Part shown: in pieces, positions 1-9,297 of the stretch
Position numbering within the stretch: position 1 is the stretch's first letter
Layout of the letters: each line of letters starts with the position of its first letter
Assembly (NCBI GenBank): GCA_000027065.2
Contig: FN543093.2
Location: 4,282,074-4,346,073 of the forward strand
Length of the DNA: 64,000 nt
DNA from: Cronobacter turicensis z3032
GTDB lineage: Bacteria; Pseudomonadota; Gammaproteobacteria; Enterobacterales; Enterobacteriaceae
Direction: 5' to 3'
The notes under the pieces: generated by a model
What the model saw: only the letters and a program-made list of their open reading frames with translations
The model's database searches: none
What the model was told of the DNA's origin: nothing
Made by a program: the position numbers and the translations under genes

Positions 1-789
1 GCGCGTCAGGAGACCATCGCCCAACTCAAGCAAACGCGCGAAGAAGTCGCCACGCAAAAAGCGGAGCTTGAAGAGAAGCAGACGCAGCAGCAGACGCTGC
101 TGTACGAGCAGCAGGCGCAACAGGCGAAGCTGGAGCAGGCCCGCAACGAACGTAAGAAAACCCTCGGCGCGCTGGACTCTTCCATTCAGGAAGGACAGCA
201 GCAGCTAAGCGAACTGCGCGCCAACGAATCGCGCCTGCGCGATCGCATCGCCCGTGCGGAAGCGGCGGCCAAAGCCCGCGCCGAGCGCGAAGCGCGTGAA
301 GCCGAACAGGTTCGTTCCCGTCAGAAAGAGGCGACGCGCAAAGGCACCACCTATAAACCTTCCGACAGCGAGCGTTCGCTGATGGCGCGTACCGGCGGGC
401 TCGGCTCGCCGAACGGCCAGGCATTCTGGCCGGTACGCGGCCCGATGCTGCACCGTTATGGCGAACAGCTGCAAGGTGAACTACGTTGGAAGGGTATCGT
501 TATCGGCGCCAGCGAAGGCACCGAGGTGAAAGCCATCGCCGACGGGCGCGTTATCTTAGCCGACTGGCTGCAGGGTTATGGTCTGGTGGTCGTGGTGGAG
601 CATGGCAAAGGCGACATGAGCCTTTACGGCTACAACCAGAGCGCGCTGGTGAATGTCGGCGCGCAGGTCCGCGCCGGTCAACCCATCGCGCTGGTGGGCA
701 ACAGCGGCGGTCAGGGTCGGCCTTCGCTCTATTTTGAAATTCGCCGTCAGGGTCAGGCGGTCAATCCACAGCCGTGGTTGGGAAGATAA
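1..789 (+). CDS. envC: Murein hydrolase activator EnvC, 3' part
   Basis: C-terminal 262 residues of EnvC, cut by the window edge (E. coli EnvC has about 419 residues). EnvC is a periplasmic divisome protein that activates the amidases AmiA and AmiB for septal peptidoglycan splitting. The first ~110 residues are a Gln/Glu/Arg/Lys-rich coiled coil, read in frame from base 1. The last ~120 residues form a LytM (M23) domain. The domain looks degenerate: the usual zinc-binding positions read KGIVIGAS, LYGYN and SLYFE instead of HxxxD, HL and HLHFE. This fits the known role of EnvC as an activator rather than an enzyme. yibQ follows after 3 bases, as in E. coli. Confidence 0.95.
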   Translation, partial: ARQETIAQLKQTREEVATQKAELEEKQTQQQTLLYEQQAQQAKLEQARNERKKTLGALDSSIQEGQQQLSELRANESRLRDRIARAEAAAKARAEREAREAEQVRSRQKEATRKGTTYKPSDSERSLMARTGGLGSPNGQAFWPVRGPMLHRYGEQLQGELRWKGIVIGASEGTEVKAIADGRVILADWLQGYGLVVVVEHGKGDMSLYGYNQSALVNVGAQVRAGQPIALVGNSGGQGRPSLYFEIRRQGQAVNPQPWLGR

Positions 790-792
790 GTT

Positions 793-1734
793 TTGCTTCA
801 GTTGCGTCGTCTTGTTTTTGCTCTCGCCGGTTCGCTGGCGCTCGCCGCTCCCGCCCTCGCCGGCAAACTCGCTATCGTGATTGATGATTTCGGCTATCGC
901 CCCAGTACCGAAAACCAGGTGCTGGCGATGCCCGCAGAAGTCTCCGTCGCCGTACTCCCCAACGCGCCGCACGCCCGCGAAATGGCGACCAAAGCCCACA
1001 ATCAGGGGCATGACGTACTCATTCACCTGCCGATGGCGCCGCTCAGCAAACAGCCGCTGGAAAAAGATACCCTGCGCCCGGACATGAGCAGCGAGGAAAT
1101 CGCGCGCATTATTCGCGAAGCGGTAAACGACGTGCCTTACGCCATCGGTATGAATAACCATATGGGCAGCGCGATGACATCGAGCCTGCCAGGCATGCAG
1201 AAAGTGATGGCGGCGCTTGCGCACTATAATCTCTTTTTTCTCGACAGCATGACCATCGGCAATAGCCAGGCTATGCGGGCCGCCGCAGGCACCGGCGTGA
1301 AGGTCATCAAACGCAAAGTCTTTCTGGACGATATACAGAACGAGGCGGATATCCGTTACCAGTTTAACCGCGCGGTCGCGCTGGCGCGCCGCAACGGCTC
1401 GGCGATTGCTATCGGCCATCCGCACCCGTCAACGGTGCGCGTGCTTCAGCAGATGCTCTACAGCCTGCCGGCCGATATCACGCTGGTGCGCGCGAGCAGC
1501 CTGCTGAATGAGCCGCAGGTGGATACCTCCAGACCCAACGCCGCTCCGCCTTCGCAGACCGCGCCTGCCGCGCCGCGTAACCCATTCCGCGGCGTGAAGC
1601 TCTGCAAGCCGAAACGCCAGCCTGAGCCGGTCTACGCCACGCGTTTCTTTACGGTGATTAGCGAAAGCGTCAGCGAGAGCGCCGTGGTGAGCTATTTCCG
1701 GCATCAGTGGCAAGGCTGGGGCAAGCAGTCATAA
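793..1734 (+). CDS. yibQ: YibQ, divergent polysaccharide deacetylase family protein
   Basis: 313 residues with a cleavable signal peptide (about residues 1-23, ending ALA-G), so probably periplasmic. It belongs to the divergent polysaccharide deacetylase family (NodB-like fold); the first metal-site motif is IVIDDFGYR right after the signal, and HPHPST lies near residue 215. Its biochemical role is not established. The start is TTG at 793, preceded by GGAAG at 780-784 with good spacing; no ATG fits the conserved N-terminus. It probably shares a transcript with envC, and a strong terminator follows the stop. Confidence 0.9.
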   Translation: MLQLRRLVFALAGSLALAAPALAGKLAIVIDDFGYRPSTENQVLAMPAEVSVAVLPNAPHAREMATKAHNQGHDVLIHLPMAPLSKQPLEKDTLRPDMSSEEIARIIREAVNDVPYAIGMNNHMGSAMTSSLPGMQKVMAALAHYNLFFLDSMTIGNSQAMRAAAGTGVKVIKRKVFLDDIQNEADIRYQFNRAVALARRNGSAIAIGHPHPSTVRVLQQMLYSLPADITLVRASSLLNEPQVDTSRPNAAPPSQTAPAAPRNPFRGVKLCKPKRQPEPVYATRFFTVISESVSESAVVSYFRHQWQGWGKQS

Positions 1735-1762
1735 TAAAAAACCCGCCTGAAGGCGGGTTTTT
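1735..1762 (+). terminator. Rho-independent terminator after yibQ
   Basis: Perfect hairpin AACCCGCC-TGAA-GGCGGGTT flanked by A and T runs, immediately after the yibQ stop. The A run on one side and the T run on the other suit termination from either direction, which would also serve the convergent gene ending at 1846. Confidence 0.93.
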
Positions 1763-1845
1763 TATTAGCCCGGAAGCGGCGAATCAGAGCGTTTTTTATC
1801 GCCGTGAACTTATAAGAGGTTGGCAGACGCTTGCCTTTTAATCAT

Positions 1846-2763
1846 TCATTGCAGCTTAAAATCACCATTAAGGATGATGCTATATAACGTCGGCTTGCCA
1901 TTATCTGTCATAAGATATTTCTCTTTGTGGGAAAGCTTATAAATACCGACAGGATCATTATTTAACGTGTTCAGCGTGGTTTCTGTTGGAGCCGAATTGA
2001 TAAACTGGCGAATCAGAAAACGGTTCTCGCCAGTGACTGGCTGTACATTCATCATTTCACGAAATGCTGGCACCTGTTCGCGCGCATACCGGAAGCTGTA
2101 ATCAATAAGGAAATATTCAATCAGCGCATCATGCTCCTGCCAGTAGCGATAAAGAATATCTCTGACCAGCTTCACCAGCGTATTGCCTTGCTGTGCAGCG
2201 AGAAAATAAGCTGTCCAGTAGCCCTGACTGAGCGCATTGTCCTGTGCGCTACGCGTAAAACGCAGCGAAGAGAAGTTATTTTCAAAAAAGGATTCAGGTA
2301 ACGAGCGGGTCATGAAAACCGTCGCATCCATCCAGATGCCGCCGTACTGGTAAAGCAGTGAGCAACGGACAATATCTGAATACTGCGCTTTGCTAATAAG
2401 ACCCGCCTGATATTTTGTAGTGATGTGCTCAGGAAGATTTAAGTAGTGCGGAATATTTTCATCAGTTAAAACAATGACATTTGCATCAGGCGTATGACAT
2501 TTTACCGATTCGACACATCGTTTAACCAGTGCGGGAGCATGTTCCAGCCCCTGAAACCAGCAAATCCAAATCATCCGTGACTGAGCCTGATGAACGGGAG
2601 AAACGGGTTCAGCCTGAACATTGAGACGGTCGATAATCGAGAAAATAGCCGCCTTTTTCTTTTCTTCAAAATGCGCTGCCGCACGCTGAAAAAAAGCGAA
2701 CCCTGTTTTCTTGTACCATCTTCGGCTTTTTCGAATAAGGTTATTGATGGTATTCAGCTTCAT
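1846..2763 (-). CDS. Glycosyltransferase, capsular polysaccharide synthesis (GT32-like) type
   Basis: 305 residues. A short N-terminal basic region is followed by a domain starting MIWICWFQG that contains VLTDENIP and YGGIWMDATV, the DxD-like motif of the Caps_synth/GT32 (OCH1-like) glycosyltransferases. It probably adds a sugar to the LPS outer core or another surface glycan at the cytoplasmic membrane face; donor and acceptor cannot be read from sequence. The start is ATG 2763, eight bases after AGGTGG; the longer reading would need TTG at 2787. It follows the GT2 gene with about 20 bases between stop and start, so the two are likely co-transcribed. The gene is clearly more AT-rich than envC-yibQ. 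Confidence 0.75.
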   Translation of the reverse strand: MKLNTINNLIRKSRRWYKKTGFAFFQRAAAHFEEKKKAAIFSIIDRLNVQAEPVSPVHQAQSRMIWICWFQGLEHAPALVKRCVESVKCHTPDANVIVLTDENIPHYLNLPEHITTKYQAGLISKAQYSDIVRCSLLYQYGGIWMDATVFMTRSLPESFFENNFSSLRFTRSAQDNALSQGYWTAYFLAAQQGNTLVKLVRDILYRYWQEHDALIEYFLIDYSFRYAREQVPAFREMMNVQPVTGENRFLIRQFINSAPTETTLNTLNNDPVGIYKLSHKEKYLMTDNGKPTLYSIILNGDFKLQ

Positions 2764-2783
2764 CGTTCCACCTGTCAGATGAT

Positions 2784-3632
2784 TCAAAAAAGTTCTTTTA
2801 GCGTGCGACGAAACAGCTTCAGCCTTAACTTAATATCTTTCTTACGGCTACGTAGCAAAGCATTCATACGTGTTGAACTGAATCCCCTGAACGACATTAG
2901 CTGGAAAAGATTATTACTGCGCGTCGTTTCCGACATATGCTCACGGTATTTAAAATAAAGCTTACGATAAGACGTATATTTCTTGATTTTTTTAGTAATA
3001 CGATCGCTGCTATGTTCAGCGTCTACCATTGCGGTACTAAAACTATATTTAACGCCGGGGCCATATTGTAGTATCAGCTTAATCCAGGCATCGCGATCCT
3101 GCTGCTGCTTAATTTCCGGCGAGAAGCCACCCACGCCCAGCATTTTTTCTCGGGTGGTGAGCACCTGATTGCCCACGACATTTTCACACAGGACATCCTG
3201 TAAAGTGATAATGCGTTTACGGTTGCCCTGCGAGTTTGTCCGCTGTTTTTTATCCAGACGGGCAGGTGAATCTGTTACGAAGGCATAACGTTCTTCATAA
3301 CGTGCGGCCAGCTTTGACAGGCGTTCAGGCAAAAAATAATCGTCGTCATCCAGCCCTGTCACGAAGACACCATGCGAAAGGGCATAACCCCGATTACGGC
3401 TGAAGTTTGAACCGCTGTTTTTCTCGTTTCGCTCATAGATAAAATGTACGAATCGCACCTCGCATTCCGGCCGCATTTTTTCTATGAGCTGTGCGGTTTT
3501 CTCATTTGAGCAATCGTCAATTACGATCAGCTCAACGGCAGAGTACGTTTGCGCGATGACTGAGCGAATCGCCCGCTCCAGCAGTTCCTCTCTGTTAAAG
3601 GTTGTGATGATAACGGAGATCAGTTCATTCAT
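2784..3632 (-). CDS. Family 2 glycosyltransferase, LPS core block
   Basis: 282 residues from ATG 3632 (an upstream in-frame TTG at 3659 is less likely). A GT-A fold of family 2 is shown by VIITTFNREELLERAI at the N-terminus, LIVIDDCS, and the metal-binding TGLDDDDYF near residue 95. It probably transfers a sugar to the LPS core or O-unit on the cytoplasmic face. It lies between the waaL homolog and the GT32-like gene on the same strand. Base composition is AT-rich like its neighbours, as is common for variable LPS genes. Substrate unknown. Confidence 0.8.
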   Translation of the reverse strand: MNELISVIITTFNREELLERAIRSVIAQTYSAVELIVIDDCSNEKTAQLIEKMRPECEVRFVHFIYERNEKNSGSNFSRNRGYALSHGVFVTGLDDDDYFLPERLSKLAARYEERYAFVTDSPARLDKKQRTNSQGNRKRIITLQDVLCENVVGNQVLTTREKMLGVGGFSPEIKQQQDRDAWIKLILQYGPGVKYSFSTAMVDAEHSSDRITKKIKKYTSYRKLYFKYREHMSETTRSNNLFQLMSFRGFSSTRMNALLRSRKKDIKLRLKLFRRTLKELF

Positions 3633-3703
3633 AACACGCTCGTCTGGTAGATATAGCAACGCCAGCGGAGAATACTCTTTTCCCGATGACGTTGCAAAAA
3701 AGC

Positions 3704-4969
3704 CTACTTAACAACATCCTGGTGTCTGTTCTGCTCCAGAAAGACGATAGACATAATAAGCGTCAGCATCCAGGCGATGGGAGTTGTTTTCGAATAAAAC
3801 ATCACGCCGCTGATGCCAAACATAATGATTGAGGCCAGGAACGCACAGAGGATAATACTATTTAGCTTCCTGAAGGCGTAACAGAACAACGCAACAATAA
3901 AGGCAAAATAGAGCAACAAACCTGATGGGCCTTTCAGCGATAAAGTTTCTACCACTTCATTATGCAAGTGGCCTTTCATAAAAAGTAAGGCTCCACGCAA
4001 CCCTGGCTCTTTCTTTACGGTTGCAGCAATAATTTCATTACGCTGATCGGTTGATTGCCACAAAAAGTTATTCTTCGCAGCCTCCAGCCCTGTTTGCCAC
4101 ATAGCCAAACGCGCTCCGACTGAGGTTAGTGTAATATTTCTGTCGTAGGCGGCAATATCGCTATTAAAATCATTATAACGTTTAGCAATGTCTTCCTTCA
4201 TCATGAAAATACCCACGATTAAGGCAAGAACAAATGCGATGATACCCTTCCAGGGAATATGTTTTTCTTTATAAAGTTTGATAGCTAACAGCACAAGGAA
4301 AATAAGAGGATAAGCTATAATTGCCGCACGAGTACCGGTCGCCACCAGCATCAAAAAGGTCACGAAAAAATGCCCTAAAATGAGTGATTCTTTCCACTTA
4401 TGCTGACTGTGCTGGAGAACATTAATAATATAAAAGGAGAGGAATGCTATTGTATAAGCCGCACCCGTGGCATCGGCGCCACCCGCGAGAGAAAGCGTTA
4501 CGCGTCCGGTACCAAGGAATATGGCCTGATAACCAACATATACGCCCATCATCAGTTGCAGAAGGATAGCCAGCAGAGCATGAATTTTGTTATTGCCGAT
4601 ACGCAAATTTCGATGATTAACAAAAGCATAGATGCAGAATGCACCCGCCACACATATTTTCCCAACCTCAAGATAAGCGCGGTAGGAGTTAATCGCCGGA
4701 CTGGTATCTACTTTAAACAGACGGTACCATACCAGATCGCAAATACCGATAATTAACAAAACAGCACAGAGCCAAAAGGCGTCATTTTTTTTGAAATTTT
4801 TGATATCGATAATAAATGCGATCAGTGCTATTCCGCCTGCCAGGCTGAAAATTTTTGCAGAAAAATTTGGCGATATAACGACGCAACCAAATGCAATTGC
4901 ACATAAGCCGAATAACAACTGCATCAAACCAATATGGAGCTTCTCAAATTTATTCGTGGTCATCATCAT
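3704..4969 (-). CDS. waaL: O-antigen ligase family protein (WaaL)
   Basis: 421 residues, highly hydrophobic, with about 12 predicted membrane segments and a long periplasmic loop between the last helices. The loop holds ARLAMWQTGL and GHLHNEVVETL; the second His of this motif (residue 336 from the chosen start) matches the His needed by E. coli WaaL. The enzyme joins undecaprenyl-linked O-antigen to lipid A-core in the periplasm. The start is ATG 4969, the first of three ATG codons in a row; a longer reading needs TTG at 4990. In E. coli waaL sits downstream of waaC; here it lies on the other side of tdh-kbl. The enterobacterial enterobacterial-common-antigen polymerase is an alternative, but the LPS context favours ligase. 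Confidence 0.8.
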   Translation of the reverse strand: MMMTTNKFEKLHIGLMQLLFGLCAIAFGCVVISPNFSAKIFSLAGGIALIAFIIDIKNFKKNDAFWLCAVLLIIGICDLVWYRLFKVDTSPAINSYRAYLEVGKICVAGAFCIYAFVNHRNLRIGNNKIHALLAILLQLMMGVYVGYQAIFLGTGRVTLSLAGGADATGAAYTIAFLSFYIINVLQHSQHKWKESLILGHFFVTFLMLVATGTRAAIIAYPLIFLVLLAIKLYKEKHIPWKGIIAFVLALIVGIFMMKEDIAKRYNDFNSDIAAYDRNITLTSVGARLAMWQTGLEAAKNNFLWQSTDQRNEIIAATVKKEPGLRGALLFMKGHLHNEVVETLSLKGPSGLLLYFAFIVALFCYAFRKLNSIILCAFLASIIMFGISGVMFYSKTTPIAWMLTLIMSIVFLEQNRHQDVVK

Positions 4970-5032
4970 TCCATTTACTACTGCAAACAAAACACTCTAG
5001 CATATGATTAAAAAACCATTAAGGCTGCTGTG

Positions 5033-6613
5033 TTAATGAAGATGACGCCATTCATACACATTGCCCGTGGTATCCATAACCGCGACATCCTTATTATACT
5101 GCGACAGCCAGGACGACAATGAGTTTGTCGCCTCGCCTTCTCGATGGATACCCAGCCACAACTCGGCAAGCGTATTCACATCATCCGTTGACCACATCCT
5201 GTTGTAATCCCCTGTCCGCTTATCTTTCTCTGCGACCCGCTGAGCATACCAGATGAACATCGGGACCTGTAGCGCTTCGCGAGGCGGTCTGGCACCGCCA
5301 TGCGAATACACCACGGCGCGGGATGGATCGCGGATCAGGGCGTGATCGGAGAAATAAAGAACGGAAGAGCGGCTGTCGCCCAGCGCGCGGAAGACCTGGC
5401 CCATGATGGCATCGGTAAAACGCACGGAATTATCGTAACAGTCATCGGCTTTATTAGCGCTGTTGAGAAGAGTCTGATTTGCAGGAAAACGCCGACACGC
5501 AGGTTCATGGCTACCGTACAAGTGTAAAACAATCAGTTTTTTACCAGGTTTTTTTATTGCCTCGTTCAGGAGCGGCAACAGGGCATCATCATAGCCCTCC
5601 TCTACCCACGTGCTCTGATGGGCATTCAGGGCGATGGCAGTAATAATATTATTATGCGCGCCGCCTTTACCCTGACGGCTGAACCAGTAGGTGTCGTAAC
5701 CCGCTTTGTTGGCGATATTAATCACGTTATCGCCATATTTACGCGGATCCCGCGCCCTTACGGTATCCGCCGTCAATGCCATCGGCACCGCCATAATAGT
5801 GACCGGGGCCGGAGCCACCGCGTTGCGAAACAGCAGAAGCTGATTTTTTTGGGCATCCAGTTCCGGGGTGGTATCACGCCCATAGCCGTAAATGCCCATA
5901 TTTTTCGTGCGTTCAGATTCGCCTACAATGAGCACGTAATTTTCAATCCCGGTGTCTGAAACGGCGATTTTGTAATCAGGAATATTATTACCCACGCTCG
6001 CCACCACGGCATTATCTTCCGCCGCCTGCATAAACACTTTGGCGGTGCTGACCGGCGTTGATTGCATAAAACGCTGCGCCAGGCTTTCAACATTACTTTT
6101 ACGGATTTGATGTAGCCATGCCTGCGTAAAGAAGCCGAAGAGTGTCAGGCAAAGAAGAATCACAGGCCAGCGCCTGAAGCGGGGAGATACTGGCCATGCG
6201 CCGCTATTCGCCGTAAAAATAAACAACGCCGAGAGCGCCACAAATAACAGGCCGTCACGCCAGTAAAGGCCGAGCATCGATCTCGCCTCATCCGGCGTGG
6301 TATTAAGTACACTTAAGGCAAATCCATAACTGAATGCTGAATTAAAGTTGGTCCATGCATACAGCTGAAGCGTCACGTCCGCCGCGACCGGCACTAAAAA
6401 AACCACCGCCAGCAGGTTTCTGAACCCTTTGTTATTAACAGCTTTTATCGCAAACACCAGCAAAACAAAAACCAGCGCCCGGTTAATTACCGTATTATAT
6501 TTTTCATTTAAAACATTAGCATAGATAACGATTAGCAACGAAATAATCAACGGTACGACGCTCGAAATACGAAAACCGTATTTCGCAGACTTTTGTTCTA
6601 ACAGAATAGACAT
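5033..6613 (-). CDS. Phosphoethanolamine transferase of the EptA/MCR sulfatase-fold family
   Basis: 526 residues: about five membrane helices in residues 15-170, then a periplasmic alkaline-phosphatase-fold domain. Expected active-site parts are present: GESERT (E232, metal ligand), PVTIMAVP (T272, likely the phosphoenzyme Thr), YGSHEP, CYDNSV and YFSDH. Such enzymes move phosphoethanolamine from phosphatidylethanolamine to lipid A, Kdo or core heptose. Being next to waaL and glycosyltransferases, an LPS core target is likely. I could not match it to EptA, EptB, CptA or OpgE individually. The ATG at 6613 has only a weak ribosome binding site. Confidence 0.82.
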   Translation of the reverse strand: MSILLEQKSAKYGFRISSVVPLIISLLIVIYANVLNEKYNTVINRALVFVLLVFAIKAVNNKGFRNLLAVVFLVPVAADVTLQLYAWTNFNSAFSYGFALSVLNTTPDEARSMLGLYWRDGLLFVALSALFIFTANSGAWPVSPRFRRWPVILLCLTLFGFFTQAWLHQIRKSNVESLAQRFMQSTPVSTAKVFMQAAEDNAVVASVGNNIPDYKIAVSDTGIENYVLIVGESERTKNMGIYGYGRDTTPELDAQKNQLLLFRNAVAPAPVTIMAVPMALTADTVRARDPRKYGDNVINIANKAGYDTYWFSRQGKGGAHNNIITAIALNAHQSTWVEEGYDDALLPLLNEAIKKPGKKLIVLHLYGSHEPACRRFPANQTLLNSANKADDCYDNSVRFTDAIMGQVFRALGDSRSSVLYFSDHALIRDPSRAVVYSHGGARPPREALQVPMFIWYAQRVAEKDKRTGDYNRMWSTDDVNTLAELWLGIHREGEATNSLSSWLSQYNKDVAVMDTTGNVYEWRHLH

Positions 6614-6804
6614 GGTAATCCGAACAGTATTTTACATCTTTCCTGACGATACCCTTATCACCGGGCAAAAGAAGACCTTCTCTCTTTCAAATAAAAGAGA
6701 ACCAGGTATCGGCGTGATACTGGGTGTAAAAAAGAGGCGTTATTAAAATTTGGGCAGACGGTAACAACTCGTCTTTATAAAGTCAAACCACTGAAGATAA
6801 TAGT

Positions 6805-6826
6805 GGCGCCCGAATAATCAGGCGCC
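6805..6826 (-). terminator. Hairpin after tdh, probable terminator
   Basis: Inverted repeat GGCGCC-N10-GGCGCC 12 bases past the tdh stop on the minus strand. One G-C and one G-T pair extend the stem inward. There is no strong T run, so termination may be inefficient or the hairpin may stabilise the 3' end. The rest of 6614-6837 holds nothing I recognise apart from the region before the phosphoethanolamine transferase gene's neighbours. Confidence 0.45.
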
Positions 6827-6837
6827 GCAGTTAACGG

Positions 6838-7863
6838 TTAATCCCAGCTCAGGATCACCTTCCCGGACTGACCGGAACGCATGGCGTCGAAGCCTTTCTG
6901 GAAATCGTCGATGGTAAAGCGATGCGTGATAATCGGCGACAGATCGAGGCCGGACTGGATCAGGGCCGCCATTTTGTACCAGGTTTCAAACATCTCGCGG
7001 CCATAAATGCCTTTGATGAAGAGCCCTTTAAAAATGACTTTGTTCCAGTCGATAGACATATCGGATGGCGGAATGCCAAGCATCGCGATACGCCCGCCGT
7101 GGTTCATGGTATCCAGCATGGTGCGAAACGCCGGCGGCGCGCCGGACATCTCCAGCCCCACGTCAAAGCCTTCCGTCATGCCCAGCTCGTTCATCACCTC
7201 CTGAAGGCTTTCATTCGCGACGTTCACCGCGCGGGTCACGCCCATCTTGCGCGCCAGCGATAAACGATAGTCGTTCACGTCGGTAATCACGACGTTACGC
7301 GCGCCGACGTGTTTCGCCACCGCTGCCGCCATGATGCCAATCGGGCCTGCGCCTGAAACCAGCACATCTTCGCCAACCAGATCAAACGAAAGCGCCGTGT
7401 GTACGGCATTGCCGAACGGGTCGAAGATAGAAGCCAGATCGTCGGAAATGTTATCCGGGATTTTGAACGCGTTGAAAGCCGGGATCACCAGATATTCGGC
7501 GAAACAGCCCGGGCGGTTGACGCCCACACCGACGGTGTTGCGGCACAGATGCGTGCGCCCGCCGCGGCAGTTACGGCAGTGGCCGCAGGTAATGTGGCCT
7601 TCGCCGCTGACGCGGTCGCCGATTTTAAAGCCTTTCACTTCCTGGCCGATGCCGACCACTTCGCCGACATATTCATGCCCGACGACCATCGGTACCGGAA
7701 TGGTCTTCTGCGACCATTCATCCCAGTTATAAATATGCACATCGGTGCCGCAAATCGCGGTTTTGCGAATTTTGATCAGCAGATCGTTATGGCCCACTTC
7801 CGGCTCCGGCACATCGGTCATCCAGATGCCTTCTGCCGGTTTCAGTTTTGATAATGCTTTCAT
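6838..7863 (-). CDS. tdh: L-threonine 3-dehydrogenase
   Basis: 341 residues, the same length as E. coli Tdh. This zinc- and NAD-dependent cytosolic enzyme oxidises L-threonine to 2-amino-3-ketobutyrate. The catalytic-zinc Cys38 is in AICGTDVH, and the four-Cys structural zinc loop is CGHCRNCRGGRTHLC. The nucleotide-binding glycine motif is in VSGAGPIGIMAA. It lies 9 bases downstream of kbl, whose product handles the unstable intermediate, so the two form the classic kbl-tdh operon. In E. coli this operon is controlled by Lrp. Confidence 0.97.
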   Translation of the reverse strand: MKALSKLKPAEGIWMTDVPEPEVGHNDLLIKIRKTAICGTDVHIYNWDEWSQKTIPVPMVVGHEYVGEVVGIGQEVKGFKIGDRVSGEGHITCGHCRNCRGGRTHLCRNTVGVGVNRPGCFAEYLVIPAFNAFKIPDNISDDLASIFDPFGNAVHTALSFDLVGEDVLVSGAGPIGIMAAAVAKHVGARNVVITDVNDYRLSLARKMGVTRAVNVANESLQEVMNELGMTEGFDVGLEMSGAPPAFRTMLDTMNHGGRIAMLGIPPSDMSIDWNKVIFKGLFIKGIYGREMFETWYKMAALIQSGLDLSPIITHRFTIDDFQKGFDAMRSGQSGKVILSWD

Positions 7864-7872
7864 TCCACGCCC

Positions 7873-9069
7873 TCAGGCAATCACGCCTAACTGTTTACCG
7901 ATGCGGGTAAACGCATCGACCGCACGTTCAATTTGTTCAGGAGTATGCGCCGCCGACATCTGGGTGCGAATACGCGCCTGGCCTTTTGGCACCACCGGAT
8001 AGAAGAAGCCGGTCACGTAAATGCCCTCTTTTTGCAGCTCGCGGGCGAATGCCTGCGCGACAACCGCATCGCCCAGCATCACCGGGATGATGGCGTGATC
8101 GGCGCCTGCCAGCGTAAAGCCCGCCTTTGTCATTTTCTCGCGGAACAGACGCGCGTTGGACCACAGACGCGCGCGCAGCTCAGCACCGGACTCCACCATC
8201 TCCAGCACTTTGATGGACGCCGCGACAATGGCCGGCGCCAGCGAGTTAGAGAAGAGATACGGACGCGAACGCTGACGCAGCCACTCGACAACTTCTTTAC
8301 GCGCTGCGGTATAGCCGCCGGACGCGCCGCCAAGCGCTTTGCCCAGCGTACCGGTGATGATGTCCACGCGGCCCATCACGTCACAATATTCATGCGAACC
8401 GCGCCCGTTTTCGCCGACAAAGCCGACCGCGTGGGAGTCATCCACCATCACCAGCGCATCATATTTATCCGCCAGATCGCACACGCCCTTCAGGTTGGCG
8501 ATCACGCCATCCATGGAGAACACGCCGTCTGTCGCGATAAGAATATGGCGCGCGCCCGCTTCACGGGCTTCTTGCAGGCGCGCTTCCAGCTCCTGCATGT
8601 CGTTATTGGCGTAACGGAAACGCTTTGCTTTACACAGGCGCACGCCATCAATGATGGAAGCGTGGTTCAGGGCATCAGAGATAATCGCGTCTTCCGCGCC
8701 GAGCAATGTTTCAAACAGCCCGCCGTTGGCGTCAAAGCAGGAAGAGTAAAGAATGGCGTCTTCCATACCGAGGAAGGCGGCCAGCTTGTTTTCAAGCACC
8801 TTGTGGCTGTCCTGGGTGCCGCAGATGAAGCGCACTGACGCCATGCCGAAGCCGTGGGTGTCCATGCCCTGCTTCGCCGCGGCGATAAGCTCAGGGTGGT
8901 TCGCCAGACCGAGATAGTTGTTGGCGCAAAAGTTGATCACGTGGCTGCCGTCTGCCACCTGGATATCCGCCTGCTGGGCGGAGGTGATGATTCGTTCTTC
9001 CTTAAACAAGCCTTCGGCGCGCGCCGTTTCTAAATCGGCGGAAAGCTGTTGGTAAAAATCCCCTCGCAT
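7873..9069 (-). CDS. kbl: 2-amino-3-ketobutyrate coenzyme A ligase (glycine C-acetyltransferase)
   Basis: 398 residues, full family length. This PLP enzyme of the alpha-oxoamine synthase family cleaves 2-amino-3-ketobutyrate with CoA to glycine and acetyl-CoA. The PLP lysine is K244 in TLGKALGG; VDDSHAVGF carries the cofactor Asp and His. It is the first gene of kbl-tdh. The promoter must lie in 9070-9297, the spacer shared with the divergent hldD. Confidence 0.97.
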   Translation of the reverse strand: MRGDFYQQLSADLETARAEGLFKEERIITSAQQADIQVADGSHVINFCANNYLGLANHPELIAAAKQGMDTHGFGMASVRFICGTQDSHKVLENKLAAFLGMEDAILYSSCFDANGGLFETLLGAEDAIISDALNHASIIDGVRLCKAKRFRYANNDMQELEARLQEAREAGARHILIATDGVFSMDGVIANLKGVCDLADKYDALVMVDDSHAVGFVGENGRGSHEYCDVMGRVDIITGTLGKALGGASGGYTAARKEVVEWLRQRSRPYLFSNSLAPAIVAASIKVLEMVESGAELRARLWSNARLFREKMTKAGFTLAGADHAIIPVMLGDAVVAQAFARELQKEGIYVTGFFYPVVPKGQARIRTQMSAAHTPEQIERAVDAFTRIGKQLGVIA

Positions 9070-9297
9070 TGCATTTCTCCAGACATGAGCCAGTTCGGCA
9101 CATATTATTACCCAAAGCTATGGACAGAGACGAGATGACGAAGCACCGATTCTTTATTTTGCAGCATAAATCACGCGAGACGGGCAAACTTGCTGCGGCT
9201 GAAACGGCCAATGGCTGTAGGGCAACCAATGTGATGGTATGATTGATACTATTCACGCCGGAGATTTTTCCCGGCTCACATTCTGAAGGACAGGCTT
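9070..9297. promoter_or_regulatory. Divergent kbl / hldD intergenic region
   Basis: 228 bases between two divergent starts, so it must carry promoters for both operons. A TATGAT (9238-9243) could be the -10 for hldD, but I see no good -35 at the right distance. The hldD ribosome binding site is AAGGACAGG just before ATG 9298. Heat-shock control is known for E. coli hldD; I did not find a convincing sigma-32 site here. Confidence 0.4.

Noticed and set aside
556..1425. Long minus-strand reading frame of 289 residues
   Set aside because: It lies opposite yibQ and envC, whose coding is clear, and its composition (many His and Arg) is typical of an antisense shadow in GC-rich DNA.
7933..8838. 301-residue plus-strand frame opposite kbl
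   Set aside because: Antisense shadow of a fully conserved kbl gene; no recognisable domain or ribosome binding site.
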